Origin: Chloroflexota bacterium
GTDB taxonomy: Bacteria; Chloroflexota; UBA6077; CF-72
Assembly (NCBI GenBank): GCA_019242065.1
Contig: JAFAWJ010000926.1
Span: forward strand, 1-6,967
Direction of reading: 5' to 3'
Length of the DNA: 6,967 nucleotides
Shown piece after piece: positions 1 to 6,617 of this stretch (the first letter of the stretch is position 1; the number at the start of each line of letters is the position of its first letter). Both the position numbers and the translations under genes were made by a program. The notes beneath the pieces are model-generated. The model did not search any database and was not told the DNA's origin. It saw nothing but the letters and a program-made list of their open reading frames with translations.

Positions 1-924
1 GGCGCCGGCCAGGTGGGCTCGGGCACGCCCTGGCGCACGCTGGGAGAGATCACCGCCCAGGCGCTCGCGCCGCTGGGGCACCACGTCAGCATCGACGGGC
101 GCGTGTTCGGCATCAACAATCCGCGGATGATTGCCGACGGAGCGGTGGACTTCGGCGGTGGATTTGCGCAGCGGGTCCAGTGGGCCTACGCCGGCATCCA
201 CGACTACGCCCAGGACCCCCCCCGAGGCAATCTCCGCATCCTGGCGGCGATCGAGTTCCCGTCGTGGCTGGGCGTGGCTGTCCGCTGGGAGACCGGCCTG
301 ACCCACCTGGCGCAGATTCGCGAGCGACAGATGCCGGTGCGCGTGCGGGGCGGCACCGACGCCGCCAGTCGCCTGATCTGGGCGCACGACGGACTGTCGC
401 GACAGCAGATCGAAGGCTGGGGCGGCCGATTTCCGTCACCACCAGCGCCGCGCGGCTACCCCCAGGAGGGCGCCGACCGCTCGGTGCGCGGCGGCGACTT
501 CGACGTCATCATGGACAACGTGTACGCGGCGTACACGCCCGAGGCCCAGCACTGGCTGGAAGCCTCGATCCTGTTCAACCTCCGATTCCTGCCGCTCGAG
601 CCGGAGCTGATCCAGACCATCTGCACACAACTGGGCGGCACGCCGGGGGCGCTGCCAATTCGTCTGCTGCGCGGGGTGACCGAAGCGGTGCCGACGGTGC
701 AGCGGCCACCGCAGGTAATCTACGCCCGAGCTGACCTGCCCGCCGATTTCGCCTACGTGGTGGCAGAAGCACTGGACGCGCACCGCGGCCTGTTCCGTCT
801 GACGCATATGCCGCTGTCGTACGACCCGCACACGGTTGCCCAGGACACCGGGGTTCCGCTCCACCCGGGCGCCGAGCGCTACTACCGCGCCATGGGCTAC
901 CCGATCGGCACCAGCCGCTTGTAA
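1..924 (+). CDS. TAXI-family TRAP transporter solute-binding receptor, 5'-truncated
   Basis: This is the C-terminal 307 residues of a periplasmic or surface-bound receptor that would deliver a small organic acid to a TRAP (tripartite ATP-independent) permease. The reading frame is open from base 1, so the true start and the signal peptide or lipobox lie upstream. The GTG at 13 is only an internal valine, because the Gly-rich segment that opens the mature TAXI domain (GAGQVGSGTPW) begins before it. Family marks are a central MPVRVRGG stretch (window residues 111-118) and the C-terminal PLHPGAERYYRAMGYP (286-301), which closely matches the usual TAXI ending. A complete receptor is about 320-340 residues, so probably only 20-40 residues are missing. 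The TRAP membrane subunits are not in the window. The ligand cannot be read from sequence; the oxygenase genes downstream suggest an aromatic or dicarboxylic acid. The stop lies 32 nt before the next gene. Confidence 0.85.
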   Translation, partial: GAGQVGSGTPWRTLGEITAQALAPLGHHVSIDGRVFGINNPRMIADGAVDFGGGFAQRVQWAYAGIHDYAQDPPRGNLRILAAIEFPSWLGVAVRWETGLTHLAQIRERQMPVRVRGGTDAASRLIWAHDGLSRQQIEGWGGRFPSPPAPRGYPQEGADRSVRGGDFDVIMDNVYAAYTPEAQHWLEASILFNLRFLPLEPELIQTICTQLGGTPGALPIRLLRGVTEAVPTVQRPPQVIYARADLPADFAYVVAEALDAHRGLFRLTHMPLSYDPHTVAQDTGVPLHPGAERYYRAMGYPIGTSRL

Positions 925-948
925 GTAGTGCACTTGTGCGATAGTATG
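919..948 (+). promoter_or_regulatory. Candidate promoter of the oxygenase operon, possibly leaderless
   Basis: A TTGTAA box (919-924, 4 of 6 matches to TTGACA) and a TAGTAT box (943-948, 4 of 6 matches to TATAAT and a full TANNNT) are separated by 18 nt. The expected transcription start, 6-9 nt after the -10 box, falls at about 955-957, on or next to the ATG at 957. No good Shine-Dalgarno sequence precedes that ATG, which fits a leaderless mRNA. The -35 box overlaps the stop of the receptor gene. This is the most A/T-rich gap in the window. Motifs this short occur by chance, so the call is tentative. Confidence 0.35.
927..934. promoter_or_regulatory. 8-bp perfect palindrome inside the candidate promoter spacer
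   Basis: AGTGCACT is a perfect inverted repeat centred between 930 and 931, lying between the candidate -35 and -10 boxes. A repressor bound here would block RNA polymerase. The half-sites are short and the symmetry does not extend to the next bases (T926/T935 and G925/G936 mismatch), so it could be chance. It does not resemble the commonly described ATGT-N8-ACAT PadR site. Confidence 0.2.
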
Positions 949-956
949 AGCGGGTC

Positions 957-2174
957 ATGCCAGGCACCTCGGCCGTGGTCGCCTCGCCGTCGCGAACGGA
1001 GCTTGCGCCACCCACCGCCGCGGAGGCGGTCGCCCGGGCGCGGGCACTCGCCCCCGTCTTCCGCGCCCGCGCCGCGGACACCGAAGCCCTACGTCAACTG
1101 CCGCATGCCACAGTCGAGGCGCTGCGCGACAGCGGACTGTTCCACATCGCCCTCGCCCACCGCTGGGGTGGTTCCGAGCTCAGTCCCGAGGTCTGGGCCG
1201 ACGTCATCATGGAAATCGCCGCCGCCTGCGGCTCCACGGGCTGGGTCTATGGCGTGCTGGTCGGCCACGTGTGGCTGGTCTGCCAGTTCCCGCTCGAAGC
1301 GCAAGCCGAGGTGTTCGCCAACCCCAACACGCTGGTCGCCTCGCTGATTCGACTGGGTGGTAGCCTCGAGCGGGTGCCGGGCGGCTATCGCTGGCGCGAC
1401 GCCACGGGCCGCTTCTGCAGTGGGATCGACCACTCCGACTGGGTGGTCGTCGGCGGCGCGGTCCCCTCCGACCCGGGCCCGCCCGAACGACGCTGGTTCC
1501 TGATTCCGCGATCCGACTTCACGATCGACGACGACTGGTTCACCACCGGACTGAAAGGCACCGGCAGCAAGTCCATCCGGGTGGCCGAGGCGTTCGTCCC
1601 CGAGTACCGCTCGATCCTGCAGGCCGACCTGGAGGCAGGCGACAGCCCTGGCCGCGCAGTCAATCCCAGTCCGCTGTATCGCCTGCCCGGCTCCACCTGG
1701 ACGTTTGTGCTGCCGGCGACGCCCATCGGCATTGCGCGCGGAGCAGTCGCCGCGGCGCGCGACAGTCTCGAGCGTCGACTGAGCAGTCTGCCCGAAGAGC
1801 ACGTGGCGGATCACTCGACCAGTCTCGAGGGCTTTGCGCGCGCCAGCACCGACGTCGAGGTCGCCCACCTGCTGCTCCAGCGCCAGGCGCGCCGACTGGC
1901 CGAGGCGGCCGAACGACCGCTCTCGACCACCGAGCGGAGCCTCCAACGCCGCGACATCGGCTATGCCGTGCAGCAGGCGCGACACGCGGTAAACGTGCTG
2001 TTCGAGCTGGGCGGTGGCAGCGGCATCTACGAATCGACCGAGCTCCAGCGGATGTGGCGCGACGTCAACGCCGCCGCCGCCCACTTCGGTCTGGGCTGGG
2101 AATCGGCGGCGATCGCCTATGCCCGCACAACCCTTGGCCTGCCGCCGGCGAAATCCGACCGTCGCGCGAGATAG
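957..2174 (+). CDS. Flavin-dependent monooxygenase, acyl-CoA dehydrogenase fold (HsaA/HpaH/DszC-like)
   Basis: This is a predicted oxygenase component of a two-component class D flavin monooxygenase. It would use reduced FMN or FAD made by a separate reductase, plus O2, to hydroxylate an aromatic ring or oxidise a sulfur or nitrogen substrate. The 405-residue length is normal (about 390-420). After a variable N-terminus come the helical domain with LRDSGLFHIALAHRWGG (56-72), the substrate and flavin segment FCSGIDHSDWVVVGG (153-167) and the beta-domain motif W-FTTGLKGTGSK (204-215) with VAEAFVPEYR. The C-terminal helices carry SGIYESTELQRMWRDVNAAAAH (residues 355-376). His376 is a candidate for the active-site His of this family (His396 in HpaH/C2), by motif position only. 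The GLKGTGSK and RMWRDV signatures separate it from true acyl-CoA dehydrogenases, and the usual catalytic Glu context is not seen. The ATG at 957 lacks a Shine-Dalgarno sequence. No reductase gene is nearby. Substrate unknown. Confidence 0.85.
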   Translation: MPGTSAVVASPSRTELAPPTAAEAVARARALAPVFRARAADTEALRQLPHATVEALRDSGLFHIALAHRWGGSELSPEVWADVIMEIAAACGSTGWVYGVLVGHVWLVCQFPLEAQAEVFANPNTLVASLIRLGGSLERVPGGYRWRDATGRFCSGIDHSDWVVVGGAVPSDPGPPERRWFLIPRSDFTIDDDWFTTGLKGTGSKSIRVAEAFVPEYRSILQADLEAGDSPGRAVNPSPLYRLPGSTWTFVLPATPIGIARGAVAAARDSLERRLSSLPEEHVADHSTSLEGFARASTDVEVAHLLLQRQARRLAEAAERPLSTTERSLQRRDIGYAVQQARHAVNVLFELGGGSGIYESTELQRMWRDVNAAAAHFGLGWESAAIAYARTTLGLPPAKSDRRAR

Positions 2175-2183
2175 CCTGAAATT

Positions 2184-2190
2184 GGGAGGT
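2184..2190 (+). promoter_or_regulatory. Ribosome binding site that fixes the GTG start of the Rieske gene
   Basis: GGGAGGT lies 8 nt before GTG 2199. It is one of the two strong Shine-Dalgarno sequences in the window and supports the GTG start, which gives the family-typical N-terminus MLSRAHNERVTRTGPGTPMG. Confidence 0.7.
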
Positions 2191-2198
2191 TCCCTGGA

Positions 2199-3461
2199 GT
2201 GCTGAGTCGAGCCCACAACGAACGCGTCACCCGCACCGGACCGGGCACACCCATGGGCGCGGTCATGCGCCGCTACTGGATTCCGGCGATGCTGTCATCC
2301 GAGCTGCCATCCCCCGACAGCGATCCCGTTCGAATCACGCTTCTCGGCGAACAGTTGATCGCCTTTCGCGCGACCGACGGACGGGTAGGGCTGCTGGCAC
2401 ACAACTGTCCACACCGCGGCGCGTCGCTGTTTTTCGGTCGTAACGAAGAGGCCGGGTTGCGGTGCGTGTATCACGGCTGGAAATTCGACGTCGACGGCAC
2501 CTGCGTGGACATGCCCAACGAGCCCGCCGAGTCCGACTTCAAGTCCAGAGTCAAGGCCACGGCCTATCCGACAGTCGAGCAGGCCGGCGTGGTGTGGACG
2601 TTCATGGGTGCGGGCGCGCCACCGCCGCTCCAGAGCCAGGAGTGGATGCGCGTTCCAGCCGAAAATCTCGACGTGTGCAAGCACCTTGGCGAGGCCAACT
2701 GGCTGCAGCTGCTGGAAGGTGGCATCGACACCGCTCACTCGTCGTTCTTGCATCGGACCTTTGGCTGGGCCCGCGGCCTGGATACGCACGGCTTTCGGGC
2801 GCGCTCGACCGCACCCAAGCTGGAGGTGGTCACCACCGAGTACGGCTACACCTACGCCGGCATCCGCTCCCTGCCGGACCAGGACAGGAAGTATGTCCGC
2901 GTGTACCAGTTCGTCTTGCCGTTCCACCAGATGCGCGCCTTCGAAGGCTACCTCGGGCATGCGCTGATCTCCGGGCACATCTGGGTGCCGGCGGATGACG
3001 AGACAACATGGGTCTGGAGCTGGACCTACTCCGCGGGTGGCGAGCCGCTGCCAGCGGAGGTGGTCGAAGCGGAAAAGCGCTCGGGCGGACGTTCGGCAAC
3101 CGACGTCGTCCCCGGCACGTTTCGCTTCCGCCGCAACAAAGACAACGACTATCTGATCGACCGGCAGAAGCAGAAGACCGTCAACTACACCGGCATTGAC
3201 GTCATCGCCGCGCAGGACCAGGCGGTCCAGGAGAGCATGGGATCAATTTTTGACCGCAGCCAGGAGCACCTGGGGAGCAGCGACGTCGCGATCATTGCCG
3301 CCCGCAAACTGCTGCTGCAGGCGTGCGACGACGTGGAGCGCGGCCAGGAGCCACTCGGCAGCCGCCTGGAGACGATCACCACGCGCCCGGCGGAGATGGT
3401 GCTGCCGCAGAACGAAGCCTGGTACGCGGCGATGCGCGACCATCTCGTCGCCGCCGTATGA
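2199..3461 (+). CDS. Rieske [2Fe-2S] oxygenase, phthalate dioxygenase/vanillate demethylase type alpha subunit
   Basis: This is the terminal oxygenase of a Rieske non-heme iron system, which would dihydroxylate, monohydroxylate or O-demethylate an aromatic acid using electrons from a separate reductase. The 420 residues show both centres. The Rieske cluster ligands are Cys70-Pro-His72 and Cys89-Val-Tyr-His92, spaced CxH-X16-CxxH. The mononuclear iron site is EGGIDTAHSSFLH (173-185), with His180 and His185 as ligands and Asp177 as the likely electron-transfer bridge. The carboxylate ligand is probably Asp340 in IAAQDQAVQESMG, assigned by position only. The N-terminal MLSRAHNERVTRTGPGTPMG and the EHLGSSDVAIIAARK segment (356-370) fit the homo-oligomeric, alpha-only phthalate-4,5-dioxygenase group, so no beta subunit is expected. 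No reductase follows. Its stop codon overlaps the next start (ATGA at 3458-3461), implying coupled translation. Substrate unknown. Confidence 0.93.
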   Translation: MLSRAHNERVTRTGPGTPMGAVMRRYWIPAMLSSELPSPDSDPVRITLLGEQLIAFRATDGRVGLLAHNCPHRGASLFFGRNEEAGLRCVYHGWKFDVDGTCVDMPNEPAESDFKSRVKATAYPTVEQAGVVWTFMGAGAPPPLQSQEWMRVPAENLDVCKHLGEANWLQLLEGGIDTAHSSFLHRTFGWARGLDTHGFRARSTAPKLEVVTTEYGYTYAGIRSLPDQDRKYVRVYQFVLPFHQMRAFEGYLGHALISGHIWVPADDETTWVWSWTYSAGGEPLPAEVVEAEKRSGGRSATDVVPGTFRFRRNKDNDYLIDRQKQKTVNYTGIDVIAAQDQAVQESMGSIFDRSQEHLGSSDVAIIAARKLLLQACDDVERGQEPLGSRLETITTRPAEMVLPQNEAWYAAMRDHLVAAV

Positions 3462-4351
3462 CCGGCGCGGCGATCGGCGTCGTCGACACGCACGCGCACA
3501 TCATCAGCAGCGATCCGACGCGCTTTCCGTACGCGCCAGCCAGCGGCGCGTTGCCGGATTGGCCGCCCGAACGCTTCGTGGACGCCGACAAACTCCTGGC
3601 GCGCATGACCGCGGCAGGCGTGGATCGTGCCGTGCTGGTGCAGTATTCGAGCGCCCACGGCTACGACAACCGCTACGTGCTGGCCACCGCGGGCGAGCAC
3701 CCCGAGCGTTTCGTCGCGGTGTGCACGCTGGATGGACTCCAGTCAGATGCGCCCGATCAGCTCACTGCGTGCGTGCGCCAGGGCGCTTCGGGTCTCCGCA
3801 TCCGTGCCCGCGGTCGTGAAGGCGGACTGGACTGGCTCACGTGCGAACCATTGTGGCAGCGCGCCGCCGAGCTCCACGTGCCGGTGTGCGTCCACTTCAT
3901 GGAGAACGTCCAGGCTGAAGGTCTAGAACTTCTGCCGTCGCTGCTGTCGCAGTTTCCAACACTGCCCGTCGTCCTGGACCACGCCGGCAACCCACCTTGG
4001 CGCGAGGGGCCGCCGTGGTACGGGATGCAACCGGTGCTCGAGCTGGCGCGCTTCGACCAGCTGATCATCAAGTTCGCCACGATCAACCTGGAGCGGCTGC
4101 ACCTGGCGCAGGTGGAGCCACACATCGCGCTGGAGCGGCTGGTCGGAACCTTCGGCGCCAATCGCATCATGTGGGGTTCGGATGCGCCGAATACCCCGGG
4201 TGACTACACGGAGATGCTGAGCTGGATGCGCTCGTCGATGGCCACACTCTCAGAGGCGGACCGTACCTGGATGCTAGCCGGTACGGCGCTACGCGTTTAT
4301 CCAAAACTCGTGGAGGTGAGCAACAACCATGTTGGCGTGTCTATCGCCTAA
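3458..4351 (+). CDS. Amidohydrolase, TIM-barrel metal-dependent hydrolase (PDC-lactonase-like group)
   Basis: This 297-residue protein belongs to the amidohydrolase-2 branch, which includes 2-pyrone-4,6-dicarboxylate lactonase (LigI) and other hydrolases and decarboxylases of aromatic breakdown. Visible marks are DTHAHI on strand 1 (residues 10-15; His12 and His14), AGVDRAVLVQYSSAHGYDNRYV (53-74), His146 in VCVHFMEN, His175 in VVLDHAGNP, and Asp242 in MWGSDAPNTPG, the usual last-strand acid. The likely reaction is lactone, ester or C-C hydrolysis of an oxygenase product; a decarboxylase is possible. The start is the ATG overlapping the Rieske stop (ATGA). The frame stays open upstream to about 3323, but a start there would add 45 residues without family resemblance in front of DTHAHI, which normally sits near the N-terminus. 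No Shine-Dalgarno sequence is present, so translation probably depends on reinitiation. The last 23 nt overlap the propeller gene. Confidence 0.87.
   Translation: MTGAAIGVVDTHAHIISSDPTRFPYAPASGALPDWPPERFVDADKLLARMTAAGVDRAVLVQYSSAHGYDNRYVLATAGEHPERFVAVCTLDGLQSDAPDQLTACVRQGASGLRIRARGREGGLDWLTCEPLWQRAAELHVPVCVHFMENVQAEGLELLPSLLSQFPTLPVVLDHAGNPPWREGPPWYGMQPVLELARFDQLIIKFATINLERLHLAQVEPHIALERLVGTFGANRIMWGSDAPNTPGDYTEMLSWMRSSMATLSEADRTWMLAGTALRVYPKLVEVSNNHVGVSIA
4312..4319 (+). promoter_or_regulatory. Strong ribosome binding site inside the amidohydrolase 3' end
   Basis: GGAGGTGA lies 9 nt before ATG 4329 and is embedded in the codons for the last residues of the amidohydrolase. It supports the overlapping start of the propeller gene, which would otherwise look 23 nt too early, and suggests that this protein is translated independently and efficiently. 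Confidence 0.7.
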
Positions 4352-5456
4352 CGGCCGGGCGGACTACCCGACTGACGGTCCGATCACCCGACTGCTCGTC
4401 GGCACCATCAAAGGCGTCCAGGCGCTCGAACGGACCGACAGCTCCAGCGCCTGGCACGTCGCCGACACCAGTCTCGACGGACGCCAGATCAGCGCACTGG
4501 TGCTGGAGCCGCGCTCTGGCGCCGTGTTTGCCGGCATCGCCGGCCACGGCCTGTACGCGAGTACCGACCAGGGTCGGACGTGGGAGCTGCGCGCCAGCGG
4601 ACTGCGCATCGACCATGTCTTTGCCATGGCCGTCGACGAGCGACGCGCGCAGCCGGTGCTGTATGCCGGCACGCTGCCGCCGGCGCTCTTCCGCAGCAGT
4701 GACCTCGGGCAGAGCTGGCAGGAGCTGACCACCCTCAACGAGATTCCAGACGCCGACAAGTGGAACTTCCGTGCGCCACCGGGTGCGCCGCACGTCAAGA
4801 ACATCGCCTTCCACCCGACCCAGCCCGAGACGTTGTTCGTGTGCATCGAGCAGGGCGGACTGATGAAGACCGCCGACCTCGGTCAGACGTGGACCGAGCT
4901 GTTCGCCTGGCAGCAGGATGATACGTTTTATCGCGACGCGCACCGGCTGGCGATCCAGCGCAGCAACCCGGAGGTCATGTATCTCGCCTCGGGTGACGGC
5001 CTGTGCAAGACGACCGATGGCGGCCGGAGCTGGGAGCGGCTGACGACGGGCACCTACAAGGTTGGCTATCCGGATGCGCTGTTCATCGATCCGGATGACG
5101 ACCAGGTGGTGTATATCGGCGGTGCTGGCGGACATCCGGGTACGTGGGATGCGCAGACCGCGCGTGCCAGCTTCGCGCGCGGCAGCGACGGCGGGCACCA
5201 CTGGGAGGAGCAGCGTGACGGGCTGCCCACTCCAGTCCGCGGCAACATCGAGGCGATCAGCATGGTGCACGGCGGGGGCGAGGTGGCGTTTTACGCGGGC
5301 ACGGCCGTCGGCGAAGTCTTTGCCAGCGACGACCGCGGCCAGCACTGGCGCCAGATCGCCCAGCTGCCACCGGTATCCAAAGCCGGGCACTATCGCCGCT
5401 TCCTGCCACCCGAAGAGCGCGCCCAGGCCGAGCGCGAGCTCATGGCCCAGCGCTAG
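4329..5456 (+). CDS. Asp-box (BNR/sialidase-like, YCF48-like) beta-propeller protein, function unknown
   Basis: This is a 375-residue predicted beta-propeller. Six Asp-box repeats of the form (S/T/G)-x-D-x-G-x-x-W are visible: STDQGRTW (78-85), SSDLGQSW (123-130), TADLGQTW (181-188), TTDGGRSW (228-235), GSDGGHHW (285-292) and SDDRGQHW (333-340). They are spaced about 40-58 residues apart and match one box per blade. Such folds occur in sialidases, in plant/cyanobacterial YCF48 (HCF136) and in many bacterial proteins of unknown role. I do not see a clear sialidase Arg triad or FRIP motif, so sialidase activity is not claimed. There is no signal peptide or membrane segment, so it should be cytosolic, unlike most sialidases. 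The family-like part begins at about residue 19 (ITRLLVGTIKGV); the first 18 residues overlap the amidohydrolase gene. A possible role is scaffold, chaperone or enzyme acting on a pathway intermediate; this is inference. Confidence 0.82.
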   Translation: MLACLSPNGRADYPTDGPITRLLVGTIKGVQALERTDSSSAWHVADTSLDGRQISALVLEPRSGAVFAGIAGHGLYASTDQGRTWELRASGLRIDHVFAMAVDERRAQPVLYAGTLPPALFRSSDLGQSWQELTTLNEIPDADKWNFRAPPGAPHVKNIAFHPTQPETLFVCIEQGGLMKTADLGQTWTELFAWQQDDTFYRDAHRLAIQRSNPEVMYLASGDGLCKTTDGGRSWERLTTGTYKVGYPDALFIDPDDDQVVYIGGAGGHPGTWDAQTARASFARGSDGGHHWEEQRDGLPTPVRGNIEAISMVHGGGEVAFYAGTAVGEVFASDDRGQHWRQIAQLPPVSKAGHYRRFLPPEERAQAERELMAQR

Positions 5457-5463
5457 CGTCTGG

Positions 5464-6609
5464 ATGGCGTACCGCGCCGATCACGTCGGCAGCCTGCTGC
5501 GACCGCCCGAGCTGCTGGCGGCGCGCCTGCAGCATGCGGCCGGTCAGCTCGGGCTCGCGGAGCTACGCGAGCTCGAAGACGCGTGCATCCTGCGCGCACT
5601 GGCCATGCAGCGCGAGACGGGCATCGCCGTGCTTTCGGATGGCGAGTACCGCCGCGCCTCGTGGATGGAGGCCTGGAGTCGCGTGCTCGCGCCCTTCGAA
5701 GTGGCGGACACATCCGGCGCCAGCGTCAACGCCAATATCGGCCGCTGGCGGGGCGCCGGTGCGGCGATTCTCGAGCGTGAGGCGCGGGCGATCGCACCAC
5801 GCAAGTTCATCGGCAAGAAGGTGGACGTCGAGCAGGCCGCTCGGATGACCGCCCACGAGGTTAGCTTTGTCCAGCAGCATGCCGGAGGCCAGCCCTTCAA
5901 AGTGACCATGCCCGGCGTCGGACACCTCGCCGGCAACGCGTTCAAACCCGGCATGACCGACCAGGTGTATCCGACCCGCATGGATATGGCGCGTGACATT
6001 GCCATGATCCAGCGCCGCGAAATCGAAGCGCTGATCGCCCAGTGCGTCCCGTATGTGCAGCTGGATTCGCTGCGCTACGTCATGCAACTGGCCGATACCG
6101 AGCGACGCGCGGCGATTCGCGCCGCGGGCATCGATCCCGAGCAGGATCTCGACGACACGATCGCGGCCGACAACCTGGCTGTAAGCGGCGTAGAGCGCCG
6201 CGGCTCGATCATCGCCCTGCACATGTGCCGCGGCAATAATCGGAGCACCTGGGCGGCGCAAGGCAGCTACGATCCGGTGGCGGAGCGCGCGTTTGGCCAA
6301 CTGGAAGTCGACCGTTTTCTGCTGGAGTTCGACGACGAGCGGAGCGGTGGATTCGAGCCGCTGCGCTTCGTCCCGGAGCACAAGACGGTGGTGCTCGGGT
6401 TGATCAGCTCGAAAACCCCTGAGCTGGAGTCGATCGACGCGTTGCGCAGACGGGTCGACGAGGCCGCCCGCTACCATCCGCTCCAGAACCTGGCGATCAG
6501 TCCCCAGTGCGGTTTCGCCTCCACCGAGGGCGGCAACCTGTTGTCGTGGGACGAGCAGCGGCGCAAGCTGGAGCTGGTCGTCGAAGCGGCTCGGGTGATC
6601 TGGGGCTAG
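5464..6609 (+). CDS. Cobalamin-independent methionine synthase-like protein, single domain (YxjG/YxjH type)
   Basis: This 381-residue TIM-barrel protein matches the C-terminal catalytic half of MetE; the N-terminal half of the usual ~750-residue MetE is absent. Candidate zinc ligands are complete: His253 and Cys255 (ALHMCRGNNRSTW), Glu288 (FLLEFDDERSGGF) and Cys349 (SPQCGFASTEGGN). The RADHVGSLLRP start, SDGEYRR (58-64) and VVLGLISSKTPELES are strong marks of the YxjG/YxjH subgroup. The canonical MetE QIDEPA is QLDSLR here (Asp201 kept, Glu changed to Ser). In MetE, zinc activates homocysteine thiolate for methyl transfer from folate. For this subgroup the methyl donor is uncertain, and its relative epoxyalkane:coenzyme M transferase uses the same zinc chemistry on epoxides. 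The start is ATG 5464, 7 nt after the propeller stop. The open frame reaches back to 5062, but that part is out-of-frame propeller sequence. No Shine-Dalgarno sequence is seen, so coupling is likely. Confidence 0.9.
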   Translation: MAYRADHVGSLLRPPELLAARLQHAAGQLGLAELRELEDACILRALAMQRETGIAVLSDGEYRRASWMEAWSRVLAPFEVADTSGASVNANIGRWRGAGAAILEREARAIAPRKFIGKKVDVEQAARMTAHEVSFVQQHAGGQPFKVTMPGVGHLAGNAFKPGMTDQVYPTRMDMARDIAMIQRREIEALIAQCVPYVQLDSLRYVMQLADTERRAAIRAAGIDPEQDLDDTIAADNLAVSGVERRGSIIALHMCRGNNRSTWAAQGSYDPVAERAFGQLEVDRFLLEFDDERSGGFEPLRFVPEHKTVVLGLISSKTPELESIDALRRRVDEAARYHPLQNLAISPQCGFASTEGGNLLSWDEQRRKLELVVEAARVIWG

Positions 6610-6617
6610 CATCGGAG

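Noticed and set aside
13..15. GTG as a possible start of the receptor gene
   Set aside because: The frame is open to base 1 and the preceding Gly-rich residues belong to the family's conserved first strand and loop, so the gene is truncated by the window edge.
957..2174. Annotation as a true acyl-CoA dehydrogenase (fatty-acid oxidation)
   Set aside because: The CSGIDHSDW, GLKGTGSK and QRMWRDV motifs match the hydroxylase/monooxygenase branch rather than CoA-ester dehydrogenases.
1089..2216. 375-codon open antisense frame opposite the monooxygenase
   Set aside because: It mirrors a confidently identified gene, has no recognisable motifs, and is expected from high third-position G/C content.
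3323..3457. Upstream extension of the amidohydrolase frame
   Set aside because: It lies inside the Rieske gene, has no family resemblance, and would push the metal-binding DTHAHI motif 45 residues further from the N-terminus. The ATGA overlap at 3458 is the better start.
4261..4286. 7-bp inverted repeat CCGTACC / GGTACGG with a 12-nt loop
   Set aside because: It lies within the amidohydrolase coding sequence, has no T-run after it, and repeats this short are expected by chance in 7 kb of GC-rich DNA. It is not called a terminator.
4341..5390. 349-codon open antisense frame opposite the propeller gene
   Set aside because: The sense frame has six Asp boxes. The antisense product has low-complexity Arg/Ala/Gly composition and no family features.
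5062..5463. N-terminal extension of the MetE-like frame (134 extra codons)
   Set aside because: It overlaps the propeller gene out of frame and is Arg/Ser/Ala-rich. The family N-terminus (RADHVGSLLRP) starts right after ATG 5464.
5563..6612. 349-codon open antisense frame opposite the MetE-like gene
   Set aside because: The sense frame has a full zinc site and subgroup motifs. The antisense frame is a composition artefact.
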